Assembly: GCA_900541935.1 (NCBI GenBank)
Contig: UQLZ01000018.1
Location: 1-43,205 of the forward strand
Reading direction: 5' to 3'
Source of the DNA: an uncultured Prevotellaceae bacterium
GTDB taxonomy: Bacteria; Bacteroidota; Bacteroidia; Bacteroidales; Muribaculaceae
DNA: 43,205 nucleotides
The first letter of the stretch is position 1; each line of letters begins with the position of its first letter. Shown one piece after another: positions 8,288 through 15,777 of this stretch. The position numbers were made by a program, and so were the translations under genes. The notes beneath the pieces are model-generated. The model made no database searches and had not been told where the DNA came from. It saw nothing but the letters and a program-made list of their open reading frames with translations.

Positions 8288-9430
8288 TTATTTATTAGTT
8301 AGTTTGTTTTCAAATACAGAAATTACGGGATAATGGTCTGACGATTCGGTCTTTGCAACAAAGGTACATACAGGACGACATTTTCGTGGATCATAAAATA
8401 TATGGTCTATACGAAAATAAAACCTGCTGTCGTGATACGTGTTAGAGTAACCCAAACCTGCATCTTTCATCGCATCGCTCATATCTCCTTTTATTGTAAG
8501 ATATGAATAGGTGTAAGGCGGGTCATTGAAATCCCCACAAATAAAAATTTTAGCCTTTGGGTCTGCGACAGAAAGGCTGTCGGCAACCGCTCTGATTCTC
8601 TCCGCCTGGTGTGAGCGTTTTTGTGCAGCAGCAACCAGTTTGCCCAACAGCCTTGAACGCACTCCCCTCAACGAAGAATCCTCAACCTTCTTATTAGTCA
8701 GCTTCAAATACAATTCCTTATCTGAATCTGTCAATCCAATCGACTCAAGATGTGTATTTAGAATATAAACCGTTCCTTTAAGAGCTTCTGTTTTAAACAC
8801 TTCTAAATTAAAATAGCCATCATCTCCTTCTGAAAGGACTAATGAAACAGGCTTCTTAGAAAGAAAACCGCATATATTCATAAAATTAGAAGCATAATCA
8901 TAAGGATAACGAGCCTTCATTCTCGCCAACAAATCTTCATTAATGCCCCTTTGGTTCATTTTAACATAAGTCTGTCCCTCCTGCAAACACACAAAATCAG
9001 GATTGTACTCCAATATATCCTCAATGACACCAACTATTCTGTTTTCATTATCCGTTATACTCATGTGTTTGGCATTATAACTCATCAACGTAAAACAGTC
9101 AGACGTTTTAACCTCATCATAGTTATTGAAGTGCAAAGGGAAAAAAGTCATTATCTGCGGAACAGTTGCCGCCAACGCCACTAAAGATATAAGCAAAAAC
9201 ACCCTATGGGTAAATATCCAGAAAAGAAAAGTAAAAAGCAGCAAAACAAACGTAATAGGATAAGCCATCGAAAAAGCCGAGACATAGCCCATTGTATTTG
9301 GATTAATATGACCGCTGAACGCCGACAAAATATACATTGCAACCACAATAATATTGATTGCAAGCATAACCTTGACAAGCGCATTCATCTTACCCTTCTG
9401 TTTATTTTTCCCCTTACCTTTCTTTTTCAT
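8288..9430 (-). CDS. Membrane-anchored endonuclease/exonuclease/phosphatase family protein
   Basis: 380 residues. A Lys-rich N-terminus is followed by three hydrophobic segments (about 15-105) and then an EEP (DNase I-like) domain. The domain shows YNAKHMS, the Glu of CLQEGQ, the HLES motif, GDFNDPP and the terminal SDHYPVI, so the metal- and phosphate-handling residues look complete. Relatives cleave nucleic acid, phosphoinositide or other phosphodiester substrates; the substrate here is unknown. The domain most likely faces the periplasm. Its ATG overlaps the TGA of the preceding rhomboid gene as ATGA, which suggests translational coupling. Confidence 0.88.
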   Translation of the reverse strand: MKKKGKGKNKQKGKMNALVKVMLAINIIVVAMYILSAFSGHINPNTMGYVSAFSMAYPITFVLLLFTFLFWIFTHRVFLLISLVALAATVPQIMTFFPLHFNNYDEVKTSDCFTLMSYNAKHMSITDNENRIVGVIEDILEYNPDFVCLQEGQTYVKMNQRGINEDLLARMKARYPYDYASNFMNICGFLSKKPVSLVLSEGDDGYFNLEVFKTEALKGTVYILNTHLESIGLTDSDKELYLKLTNKKVEDSSLRGVRSRLLGKLVAAAQKRSHQAERIRAVADSLSVADPKAKIFICGDFNDPPYTYSYLTIKGDMSDAMKDAGLGYSNTYHDSRFYFRIDHIFYDPRKCRPVCTFVAKTESSDHYPVISVFENKLTNK

Positions 9431-10227
9431 TTCAATCTCTTACTCAAATAGACCAATCGCTCCTTGTCGGTCTTAGACAATGAATTATAACCCGACTGCC
9501 TTACCTTTTTCAGCAAATCATCCATTTCACGCTCTATCTCTATCTGGCTCTGCTGGTCCGGCAAATGCAAAATTACGCATTTTTTCTTTTTCTTCAACCA
9601 TTTATACTTAGCATTCAAAGCCACCATAACGCCGGCAAAGATACCCCCAAAATGAGCAAGAAGTCCACCATAATTCCCCTTACCCGCCGTAAGAAGCATA
9701 AAAGCGATATAGATAATTGCAATCCACTTAATTTTCACCGCACCAATCAGCCAAAGCCCAAGGTGATAATTCGGTGCTCTCATTGCCGTTGCTATAACAA
9801 CTGCAAAAACCGCTGCCGAAGAACCAAGCAATCCAGCCGAAGCGAAATCAAACGCATAGCAACCTGCATAATAAAATAACGCACCTGCAAGCCCTCCCAA
9901 AATATATGTTACCCAGAAACTGCGTGATGAGAAATAGTCCATAAAGACAACTCCAAACCAATAGAGCCACAACATATTAAAGAGCAAATGGAAGAAATCA
10001 TAATGCGTAAACATATAAGTCACCAGCCCCCACGGCTTAAAAAACAATAAAGAAGCATCCGGCGGCAACGCAAGCCACGCACTCGGCGTGAAATCAGCCC
10101 CCGCAAAAAGCGACAGCAAATGTATCCCGACAAAAACAACAATGTTCAACAAGATAAACCGAACAATTATGCTCTTATCAAGAACAAAATCCTTTATTCT
10201 ATCAATAATATGTCTTGCGGATAACAC
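9427..10227 (-). CDS. Rhomboid family intramembrane serine protease (second of a tandem pair)
   Basis: 266 residues with about six membrane segments and a polar C-terminal tail of some 60 residues rich in Lys/Glu. The catalytic pair is present: Ser137 in GSSA and His192 in AHFGG. The family's HLLFNMLWLYWFG helix is at about 80-92. The only sensible start is GTG at 10227, as the next Met is at residue 72. This makes the gene overlap the upstream rhomboid by 26 bases, so translation is probably coupled. Substrates are unknown. It differs strongly from its neighbour in sequence and in having the tail, so the pair is not a recent duplication. Confidence 0.9.
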   Translation of the reverse strand: MLSARHIIDRIKDFVLDKSIIVRFILLNIVVFVGIHLLSLFAGADFTPSAWLALPPDASLLFFKPWGLVTYMFTHYDFFHLLFNMLWLYWFGVVFMDYFSSRSFWVTYILGGLAGALFYYAGCYAFDFASAGLLGSSAAVFAVVIATAMRAPNYHLGLWLIGAVKIKWIAIIYIAFMLLTAGKGNYGGLLAHFGGIFAGVMVALNAKYKWLKKKKKCVILHLPDQQSQIEIEREMDDLLKKVRQSGYNSLSKTDKERLVYLSKRLK

Positions 10228-10957
10228 CTTTCTTCCTCCAATAAAGAATGATTAGCAAACCGAATACCATACCTCCCAAGTGTGCAAAATGCGCAACTCC
10301 TGGCATTGCACCGCTTACTCCAAATAAAAGTTCCAAAGCACCGTAACCAATAACCATATACTTAGCCTTGATTGGAATGGGTATAAAGAACAAATATAAA
10401 GGAATGTTTGGAAACAGCATACCAAAAGCCAAGAGAACACCAAATACGGCACCTGAAGCACCAACCATCGGTGTATTAATTAGCAGGTTCAACTCACCCA
10501 ATGCAGGGTCAATATAATTCTTTCCTTCTTGAAGAACTGACAATCCTTTTTCAAGAACCTCACTATAAGCGACAGGTGGAACAGTAGCAACAATACCTTG
10601 AATCTGGAAATAGCATACCAGTAATTGCAGAGCAGCAGCTCCGATACCGCATGTCAGATAGAAAAGCGCAAACCGCTTTGAACCCATTACCTGCTCAAGC
10701 AACTTGCCGAACATGAATAGAGAAAACATATTGAAAAAGACATGGCTTATAGAAGTGCTGTCGTGCATAAACATATATGTTATCAACTGCAAAGGATTGT
10801 ACGCCTCCGAAAGAGGAAAATGCATCCCAAGATAATCAGCCAAATCAACTCCCTTAAAATTATATAAAGCAAAACTGAATATCCAGATAACAACATTAAG
10901 GACTATCAGATGCTTTGTAACTGGCGGAAAAGAATTCCAAAAATTATTATTACTCAT
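10202..10957 (-). CDS. Rhomboid family intramembrane serine protease (first of a tandem pair)
   Basis: 251 residues with at least six membrane segments. Catalytic Ser168 lies in GASG and His226 in AHLGG, with the HVFFNMFSLFMFG helix at about 72-84. It carries a hydrophilic insertion of about 45 residues (roughly 119-163) before the catalytic Ser, not seen in the neighbouring rhomboid. It is the first gene of a four-gene operon (rhomboid, rhomboid, EEP protein, M3 peptidase). A -7 element stands about 20 bases before the ATG. Cleavage of membrane proteins is established for the family; the targets here are unknown. Confidence 0.92.
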   Translation of the reverse strand: MSNNNFWNSFPPVTKHLIVLNVVIWIFSFALYNFKGVDLADYLGMHFPLSEAYNPLQLITYMFMHDSTSISHVFFNMFSLFMFGKLLEQVMGSKRFALFYLTCGIGAAALQLLVCYFQIQGIVATVPPVAYSEVLEKGLSVLQEGKNYIDPALGELNLLINTPMVGASGAVFGVLLAFGMLFPNIPLYLFFIPIPIKAKYMVIGYGALELLFGVSGAMPGVAHFAHLGGMVFGLLIILYWRKKGVIRKTYY

Positions 10958-10976
10958 TATACTTTAAAAATATCAA

Positions 10977-10984
10977 CAAAATTA
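10977..10984 (-). promoter_or_regulatory. -7 element of the rhomboid operon
   Basis: TAATTTTG on the minus strand, 19 bases before the ATG at 10957. The gap 10958-11266 otherwise holds only AT-rich DNA and the HU promoter. Confidence 0.45.
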
Positions 10985-11200
10985 TACAAAATCGCATAGA
11001 ATTGAAAGTTATCCGCTTTTAAAAGTAAACCATTTTGCAAAAAGTTATCAATTTTTGTAGTTTTTTTAAGGAAAAAATTGCCAACAAAAACCATTTGAAC
11101 AAGCGGAAAACACTCTGATATAGACTATAAGCACTATAAAAAACACAAAAAAGATGATTTTTAAAAGAAAAATTAGAATTTATCAGAATTTTATTGAAAA

Positions 11201-11235
11201 TTTGTTGTTTATTTGTTTTGAAAAGCATACATTTG
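11201..11235 (+). promoter_or_regulatory. Promoter of the HU gene
   Basis: TACATTTG (11228-11235) is an exact -7 match. TTTG at 11201-11204 is the best -33 candidate, with a long 23-base spacer. The ATG is 31 bases further on. Confidence 0.5.
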
Positions 11236-11266
11236 TCAAATATTACAAAAACCTAAAAAACTAATT

Positions 11267-11539
11267 ATGAATAAAGCAGAATTAATCAGTGCAATCGCTG
11301 AAAAGGCTAACCTTACTAAAGCAGATGCAAAAAACGCATTAGACGCAACTCTTGAAGCAATAACAGAAGCTGTTGCTAACAACGATAAAGTTGCCCTTAT
11401 CGGTTTCGGAACTTTCTCAGTAGTGGAAAAAGGCGAAAGAATAGGTATCAATCCAGCAACTAAGGCTAAGATTGTTATCCCGGCAAAGAAGGTTGTAAAA
11501 TTCAAAGCAGGTGCAGAACTTGCTGAAAAGGTAAAATAA
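11267..11539 (+). CDS. HU-family DNA-binding protein
   Basis: A 90-residue nucleoid protein of the HU/IHF family, full length. It begins MNKAELISAIAEKANLTKAD, and the conserved GFGTFSVVEKGERIGINPAT region at about 46-65 forms the DNA-binding arm with its proline. It bends and compacts DNA as a dimer. HU rather than IHF is suggested by the generic sequence, though Bacteroidetes have several paralogues and I cannot say which this is. It is monocistronic, with its own promoter and a strong terminator. Confidence 0.95.
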   Translation: MNKAELISAIAEKANLTKADAKNALDATLEAITEAVANNDKVALIGFGTFSVVEKGERIGINPATKAKIVIPAKKVVKFKAGAELAEKVK

Positions 11540-11561
11540 GAATCTAATTTTACAGCATAAA

Positions 11562-11600
11562 TTAGGGGTTGTATCAAAATTTTGATGCAACCCCTTTTTA
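11562..11600 (+). terminator. Terminator of the HU gene
   Basis: A long, nearly perfect stem: GGGGTTGTATCAAAA (11565-11579) pairs with TTTTGATGCAACCCC (11580-11594), with a single G-T wobble, followed by five T. Confidence 0.9.
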
Positions 11601-11673
11601 GTGCGCGGATTGAATATCAAAAACGCTATTTACACATAGTACAATATTAGTTATAAACAAATTTCAGCTATTA

Positions 11674-12252
11674 CTAATACTCTATCTCATTCGTTAGCTT
11701 TACAGGAACCACAAACACAGTAAATGGTATTTCCCGATCGGGTTTTGCTGATACCGGCATAATTGTAACAGGCAGTCCATCAATTTGGCAGTCTGTTGCT
11801 TTAAAATACTGATACTCATCACTCCACGTGATTTTATACTTAAAGTGCGTTACATCTCCATTTGCCCATTGAATCTTAAAAGAATTTTCGCCATGTCTGC
11901 GAAGCGGTCCAAAAGATATATTGTTGTTGCGCGTAGGAGCGAAGGTTATTCGATACAAATAAGAATTATAAGTCATTTCCGTACGGTATTCTTCCGTATA
12001 GGCATATTCCTTTTCCTCTCCAGTTTGCCTAACATCATGCAAAATTTTTGAATTTTTCAGGAAATCAGGATATTTGAGGATATCAACTTTGTAATACTCG
12101 CTGGGAGGTATAACTCTAAAAATAAAAAGATAAGTTGGAGTAGCAAGGCCCTATGTTTTAGGAGGTTCATTATCAACCTTTGGCTCCTCACTGCATGAAC
12201 TAAACCCCACAATTATAGCAAGGATTAGCAAGGATTTTAAAAGTAATTTCAT
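11674..12252 (-). pseudogene. Lipoprotein gene interrupted by one in-frame TAG
   Basis: Reading from the ATG at 12252, a lipoprotein signal peptide is clear (MKLLLKSLLILAIIVGFSSC, Cys20). After codon 33 there is a TAG at 12153-12151, and the same frame then stays open without frameshift to the TAA at 11674, 193 codons in all. The downstream part has no recognisable family; it is hydrophilic and beta-rich, ending with FTVFVVPVKLTNEIEY. The internal TTG at 12042 gives a formal 122-codon open frame, but it has no signal and is probably not a true start. A -7 element remains upstream. The single lesion points to a recent nonsense mutation, a strain variant or a base error. TAG is a normal stop elsewhere in this window, which argues against recoding. 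Confidence 0.75.
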
Positions 12253-12278
12253 AAGTTAAATTTAAAAGTTACACATTG

Positions 12279-12286
12279 CAAATATA
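12279..12286 (-). promoter_or_regulatory. -7 element upstream of the interrupted lipoprotein
   Basis: TATATTTG on the minus strand, 26 bases before the ATG at 12252; no TTTG at -33. It suggests the broken gene may still be transcribed. Confidence 0.4.
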
Positions 12287-12326
12287 GTAATTTTAATCTA
12301 AACTCCTATTATTTGTATATTTTTCT

Positions 12327-12833
12327 CTAATCCTTAACGTAAATCCTTGACGTGTTGTAAATATACGGTTCCGGGATAGGCAATTTAAATGGTATGTGCT
12401 TATCTATATTTTGTATGTACTCCGAAGCCTTCTCTATGACGTTGAAACCGTCGGCAACAACGAAAAAGTTTCTCTTACTGTCTGTTATAACGTATGAATT
12501 GCAGCCAGCCTTCCTCAATCTGTCGCAAAGAGACTTTGCATTGAACTGCTGCTTCATCGCTCCAACAACGACATTATACTTCTTCAAGGGAATATCATTT
12601 CCGTAAAATTGCCATGCATAGCCCCTAGATTCCCTGACAGTATCACCGCTAACAACCGTTTTCTTAGGCTTCTGCTGCTCAAGAATCTTATTATACGTTG
12701 TCGGGGCTATTCCCTCGGAGTCTTTCTCCCTTGCCTTAGCAATGGCTGCCTGATAAGATTTATGGTAATTCTCTTCTGTTGTCTTGCAACCGATTAGTCC
12801 AACTACAAACAACAATAAAACTAATTTCTTCAT
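12327..12833 (-). CDS. SPOR-domain lipoprotein
   Basis: 168 residues from the ATG at 12833; an upstream TTG at 12872 was rejected because it precedes the obvious signal peptide. The lipobox is VGLIGC with Cys16. A C-terminal SPOR-like region (about 86-147) reads YNVVVGAMKQQFNAKSLCDR ... YVITDSKRNFFVVADG. SPOR domains bind denuded peptidoglycan glycans, often at division sites, so a cell-wall role is likely. It lies 71 bases after the FKBP gene, the widest gap in this operon, and that gap contains two overlapping hairpins, one with a T-tract ending just before the start codon. Confidence 0.82.
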   Translation of the reverse strand: MKKLVLLLFVVGLIGCKTTEENYHKSYQAAIAKAREKDSEGIAPTTYNKILEQQKPKKTVVSGDTVRESRGYAWQFYGNDIPLKKYNVVVGAMKQQFNAKSLCDRLRKAGCNSYVITDSKRNFFVVADGFNVIEKASEYIQNIDKHIPFKLPIPEPYIYNTSRIYVKD

Positions 12834-12840
12834 ACTGCTA

Positions 12841-12900
12841 AAATAAAAAGGTGAACCAATGACGATATTCAAAGGTCCACCTATCTGGTTATAAATATCG
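12841..12900 (-). promoter_or_regulatory. Overlapping alternative hairpins before the SPOR gene (attenuator-like)
   Basis: On the minus strand, hairpin A pairs CGATATT (12894-12900) with AATATCG (12863-12869). Hairpin B pairs AGGTGGACC (12874-12882) with GGTTCACCT (12849-12857) and is followed by TTTTTATTTT. Each hairpin has one arm in the loop of the other, so they cannot both form except as a pseudoknot. B looks like a terminator lying eight bases before the SPOR start; A would act as anti-terminator. Regulation is inferred. Confidence 0.5.
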
Positions 12901-12904
12901 CCCC

Positions 12905-13468
12905 TTACGGCTTCTTTTCGTAAGCAGGGATATCAACTAATTTCATACTGAAAATCAAATTTGAGTATGGCTTGATGCTTCCGTTACCAGTAGAGCCATA
13001 AGCCTGCTGGTAAGGAATAATTACCTCACAAGAGTCTCCTACCCTCATATCATTTAATGCAATAGCCATACCAGGAATAACAGATGCTCCAGTGCAACGG
13101 AAGATACTGTCACCATTTTGAGTCAGCAGATAAGAAGAGTCAAACGGTTCATTGTCATAAGTTCTGCCATAATACTTGATATCGCATGTAGAGGTATATA
13201 ACGGAGACAAATTTCCTATAGTCTTATTCCTATCATTGAAATAGTGAATTAACACATACGCATTAGCATCATATTGTGGAACAACCTTTCTATAATACTG
13301 AACGCCGTCAACTTTCTTGTTTACCTGCTCTTGAAGCCATAACTCATTGCCTTCACGCCACTCCTTGTAATATTCCCATCTGTCATTAGCATCGTCTGGG
13401 TCAAGTTTACATGACTGAACGAAAGCAAAAGCAACAATCAAGATTAATAAATATGGTAATTTCTTCAT
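12905..13468 (-). CDS. FKBP-type peptidyl-prolyl isomerase lipoprotein
   Basis: 187 residues with a lipoprotein signal (FAFVQSC, Cys20), so anchored in the envelope. The C-terminal FKBP domain (about 90-183) shows IKYYGRTYDNEPFDSSY, GASVIPGMAIALNDMRVGDS and the IIPYQQAYGSTG loop typical of the family. It would catalyse cis-trans isomerisation of proline peptide bonds and help fold envelope proteins. It lies ten bases after the lemA gene and is part of the glyRS-lemA-FKBP run. The Trp/Glu-rich N-terminal region (about 28-85) looks like a dimerisation or linker region. Confidence 0.9.
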   Translation of the reverse strand: MKKLPYLLILIVAFAFVQSCKLDPDDANDRWEYYKEWREGNELWLQEQVNKKVDGVQYYRKVVPQYDANAYVLIHYFNDRNKTIGNLSPLYTSTCDIKYYGRTYDNEPFDSSYLLTQNGDSIFRCTGASVIPGMAIALNDMRVGDSCEVIIPYQQAYGSTGNGSIKPYSNLIFSMKLVDIPAYEKKP

Positions 13469-13478
13469 TATTCAAGTT

Positions 13479-14066
13479 TTAGAATTCAACTTTCGGAGCA
13501 CTGTCCGCACCTTCTGCCGCCTTGAATTGAGGTTTAGCCTCAAAACCGAACCAACCAGCATAGATAACTGTAGGGAATTTTTTTATCGACGTGTTATAGT
13601 CTTTAACTACCTGAGTATATCTTGTACGTGCAGTAGCAATTCTGTTTTCAGTTCCTTCAAGTTGCACTTGCAAGTCTCTGAAATTCTCGTTAGCCTTCAA
13701 ATTAGGATAAGCCTCAGTAACAGCCAAAAGAGATTTTAATGCACCAGATAATTCTCCTTGAGCCTGCTGGTACTTTGCAAGGTTCTCCTCTGTTAGGTCC
13801 TCAGCGGAAAGACTGATTGAAGTTGCTTTTGCACGTGCAGAAACAACTGCTTCCAATGTCTTAGACTCATGCTCAGCATAACCCTTAACTGTTGAAACGA
13901 GATTAGGAATAAGGTCGGCTCTGCGCTGGTATTGAGTTTCCACTTCTGCCCACGCCTGGTCAACACTTTGCTGCTGTTCAACAAGTGAGTTATAGTTACA
14001 AGAACTGAACGAGCCCATGGCAACGATTGCTATAACTGCAAAAAGGATTTTTCTGATTGTCTTCAT
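13479..14066 (-). CDS. lemA: LemA family lipoprotein
   Basis: 195 residues. The N-terminus MGSFSSC gives a lipidated Cys23, unlike many LemA proteins that have a plain membrane anchor. The family core follows: NSLVEQQQSVDQAWAEVETQ, then QRRADLIPNLVSTVKGYAEH, and the C-terminal block YNTSIKKFPTVIYAGWFGFE. The protein is largely helical. Its function is not established. It starts three bases after the glycyl-tRNA synthetase stop, so it is co-transcribed with it. Confidence 0.93.
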   Translation of the reverse strand: MKTIRKILFAVIAIVAMGSFSSCNYNSLVEQQQSVDQAWAEVETQYQRRADLIPNLVSTVKGYAEHESKTLEAVVSARAKATSISLSAEDLTEENLAKYQQAQGELSGALKSLLAVTEAYPNLKANENFRDLQVQLEGTENRIATARTRYTQVVKDYNTSIKKFPTVIYAGWFGFEAKPQFKAAEGADSAPKVEF

Positions 14067-14069
14067 AAA

Positions 14070-15611
14070 TTATATAAGTTTCTTAAGCAATTCTTTTAGG
14101 CTGACCTCTTTTTCCAAGATAGAAGGAAGGTCTGCAATGGCAACACGTTCCTGAGCCATTGTATCACGGTGACGGATTGTCACAGTATTGTCTTCCAATG
14201 TCTGGTGGTCAACTGTAATACAGAAAGGTGTACCGATAGCATCTTGACGGCGGTATCTCTTACCGATAGAGTCTTTTTCGTCGTATGAAACCTTGTAGTC
14301 AAACTTCAAAGAGTCGATAATTTCACGAGCCTTGTCTGGAAGACCATCTTTCTTAACAAGAGGCATAACAGCAGCCTTTACTGGAGCAAGTGGTGCCGGC
14401 AAGTGCAAAACGACGCGTGTTTCACCGTTTTCCAACTTTTCTTCTTCGTATGATTTAGCAAAGATAGAAAGAAACATACGGTCAACACCGATAGATGTTT
14501 CAATAACGTATGGTGTATAAGATTCTTTCAATTCAGGGTCAAAGTATTGAACTTTTTTTCCTGAGAACTTCTCATGGTTGCTCAAGTCAAAGTTAGTTCT
14601 TGAGTGAATACCTTCAACTTCCTTGAAACCGAAAGGCATTAGGAATTCGATATCTGTAGCGGCATTTGCATAGTGTGCAAGTTTCTCGTGGTCGTGGTAG
14701 CGGTAGTTTTCTGCTCCCAAGCCAAGAGCAAGATGCCATTTCAAACGTGTCTCTTTCCACTTCGCAAACCATTTAAGTTCTTCACCCGGACGAACGAAGA
14801 ATTGCATTTCCATCTGTTCAAATTCGCGCATTCGGAAGATGAACTGGCGTGCAACGATTTCATTACGGAATGCCTTACCGATTTGAGCAATACCGAAAGG
14901 TATTCTCATACGGCCAGTTTTTTGAACATTTAGGAAGTTAACGAAGATACCCTGTGCTGTTTCAGGACGAAGATATACCTTCATTGAGCCTTCTGCTGTA
15001 CTGCCCATTTCTGTAGAGAACATAAGGTTGAATTGGCGAACCTCTGTCCAATTCTTGGTACCTGAAATTGGGCAAACGATACCGTAGTCAAGAATAATTT
15101 GACGAAGTTCCTCAAGATTCATATCATTCATCGCAACAGCGAAGCGGTTATGCAACTCTTCTCTCTTAGCAACATGCTCAAGAACGCGTGGGTTAGTTTC
15201 GCGATAAAGTTTTTCGTCAAAGTTTTCACCGAATTTCTTGGCTGCCTTTGCTACTTCCTTATTGATTTTATCATCAAATTTAGCAATTTCGTCTTCGATA
15301 AGAACGTCAGCACGGTAACGTTTCTTTGAATCTCGGTTATCGATTAAAGGGTCGTTGAATGCGTCAACGTGACCAGAAGCCTTCCAAATAGTCGGGTGCA
15401 TAAATATTGCTGAGTCAATACCAACGATATTCTCGTTCAACTGAGTCATTGCGTCCCACCAATATTTCTTTATATTATTTTTCAACTCAACACCCATTTG
15501 TCCGTAATCGTAAACAGCAGACAAACCATCGTAAATCTCACTTGAAGGGAATACAAAACCGTACTCTTTTGCGTGAGCAACTATCTTTTTAAATAAATCT
15601 TCTTGTGCCAT
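14070..15611 (-). CDS. glyS: Glycine--tRNA ligase (single-chain dimeric type)
   Basis: A 513-residue class II aminoacyl-tRNA synthetase of the alpha2 type, as in eukaryotes, archaea and Bacteroidetes, not the alpha2beta2 GlyQ/GlyS type. The N-terminus has the FVFPSSEIYDGLSAVYDYGQ signature. Motif 2 is in FRNEIVARQFIFRMREFEQM (about 246-265) and motif 3 in VIETSIGVDRMFLSIF (about 360-375). The C-terminal anticodon-binding domain begins near 405 (APVKAAVMPLVKKDG). It attaches glycine to tRNA-Gly. First gene of the operon with lemA, FKBP and SPOR; divergent from the topoisomerase gene. A weak -7 element (TTACTTTG, 15650-15657) lies upstream. Confidence 0.96.
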   Translation of the reverse strand: MAQEDLFKKIVAHAKEYGFVFPSSEIYDGLSAVYDYGQMGVELKNNIKKYWWDAMTQLNENIVGIDSAIFMHPTIWKASGHVDAFNDPLIDNRDSKKRYRADVLIEDEIAKFDDKINKEVAKAAKKFGENFDEKLYRETNPRVLEHVAKREELHNRFAVAMNDMNLEELRQIILDYGIVCPISGTKNWTEVRQFNLMFSTEMGSTAEGSMKVYLRPETAQGIFVNFLNVQKTGRMRIPFGIAQIGKAFRNEIVARQFIFRMREFEQMEMQFFVRPGEELKWFAKWKETRLKWHLALGLGAENYRYHDHEKLAHYANAATDIEFLMPFGFKEVEGIHSRTNFDLSNHEKFSGKKVQYFDPELKESYTPYVIETSIGVDRMFLSIFAKSYEEEKLENGETRVVLHLPAPLAPVKAAVMPLVKKDGLPDKAREIIDSLKFDYKVSYDEKDSIGKRYRRQDAIGTPFCITVDHQTLEDNTVTIRHRDTMAQERVAIADLPSILEKEVSLKELLKKLI

Positions 15612-15680
15612 TTATATGATAATTTTCGTTTTCTATAATATTTAAGGTGCAAAGTAAGTGAAAATTTTCGATTTTATTCT

Positions 15681-15688
15681 TATTTTTG
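15681..15688 (+). promoter_or_regulatory. -7 element for the parC operon
   Basis: TATTTTTG matches TAnnTTTG and lies 89 bases before the ATG at 15778. There is no TTTG at -33. The leader contains an inverted repeat, CCGGTTTTA (15730-15738) with TAAAACCGG (15754-15762), of unknown role. Confidence 0.4.
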
Positions 15689-15777
15689 CATAGCAAAAGT
15701 GCCAAATCGTAATTATTTGCTAATTTTATCCGGTTTTAACATCTTCAACCACTAAAACCGGAAAAAACTGACCTGAT

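Noticed and set aside
9427..10957. Recent duplication of the rhomboid gene
   Set aside because: The two proteins share only the family motifs and differ in insertion and tail.
11674..12042. Independent 122-residue protein starting at a TTG
   Set aside because: The same frame continues upstream to a lipoprotein signal, broken only by one TAG, so it is better read as part of a damaged gene.
12151..12153. Amber recoding (TAG read as an amino acid)
   Set aside because: Several intact genes here end in TAG and no other gene contains an internal TAG.
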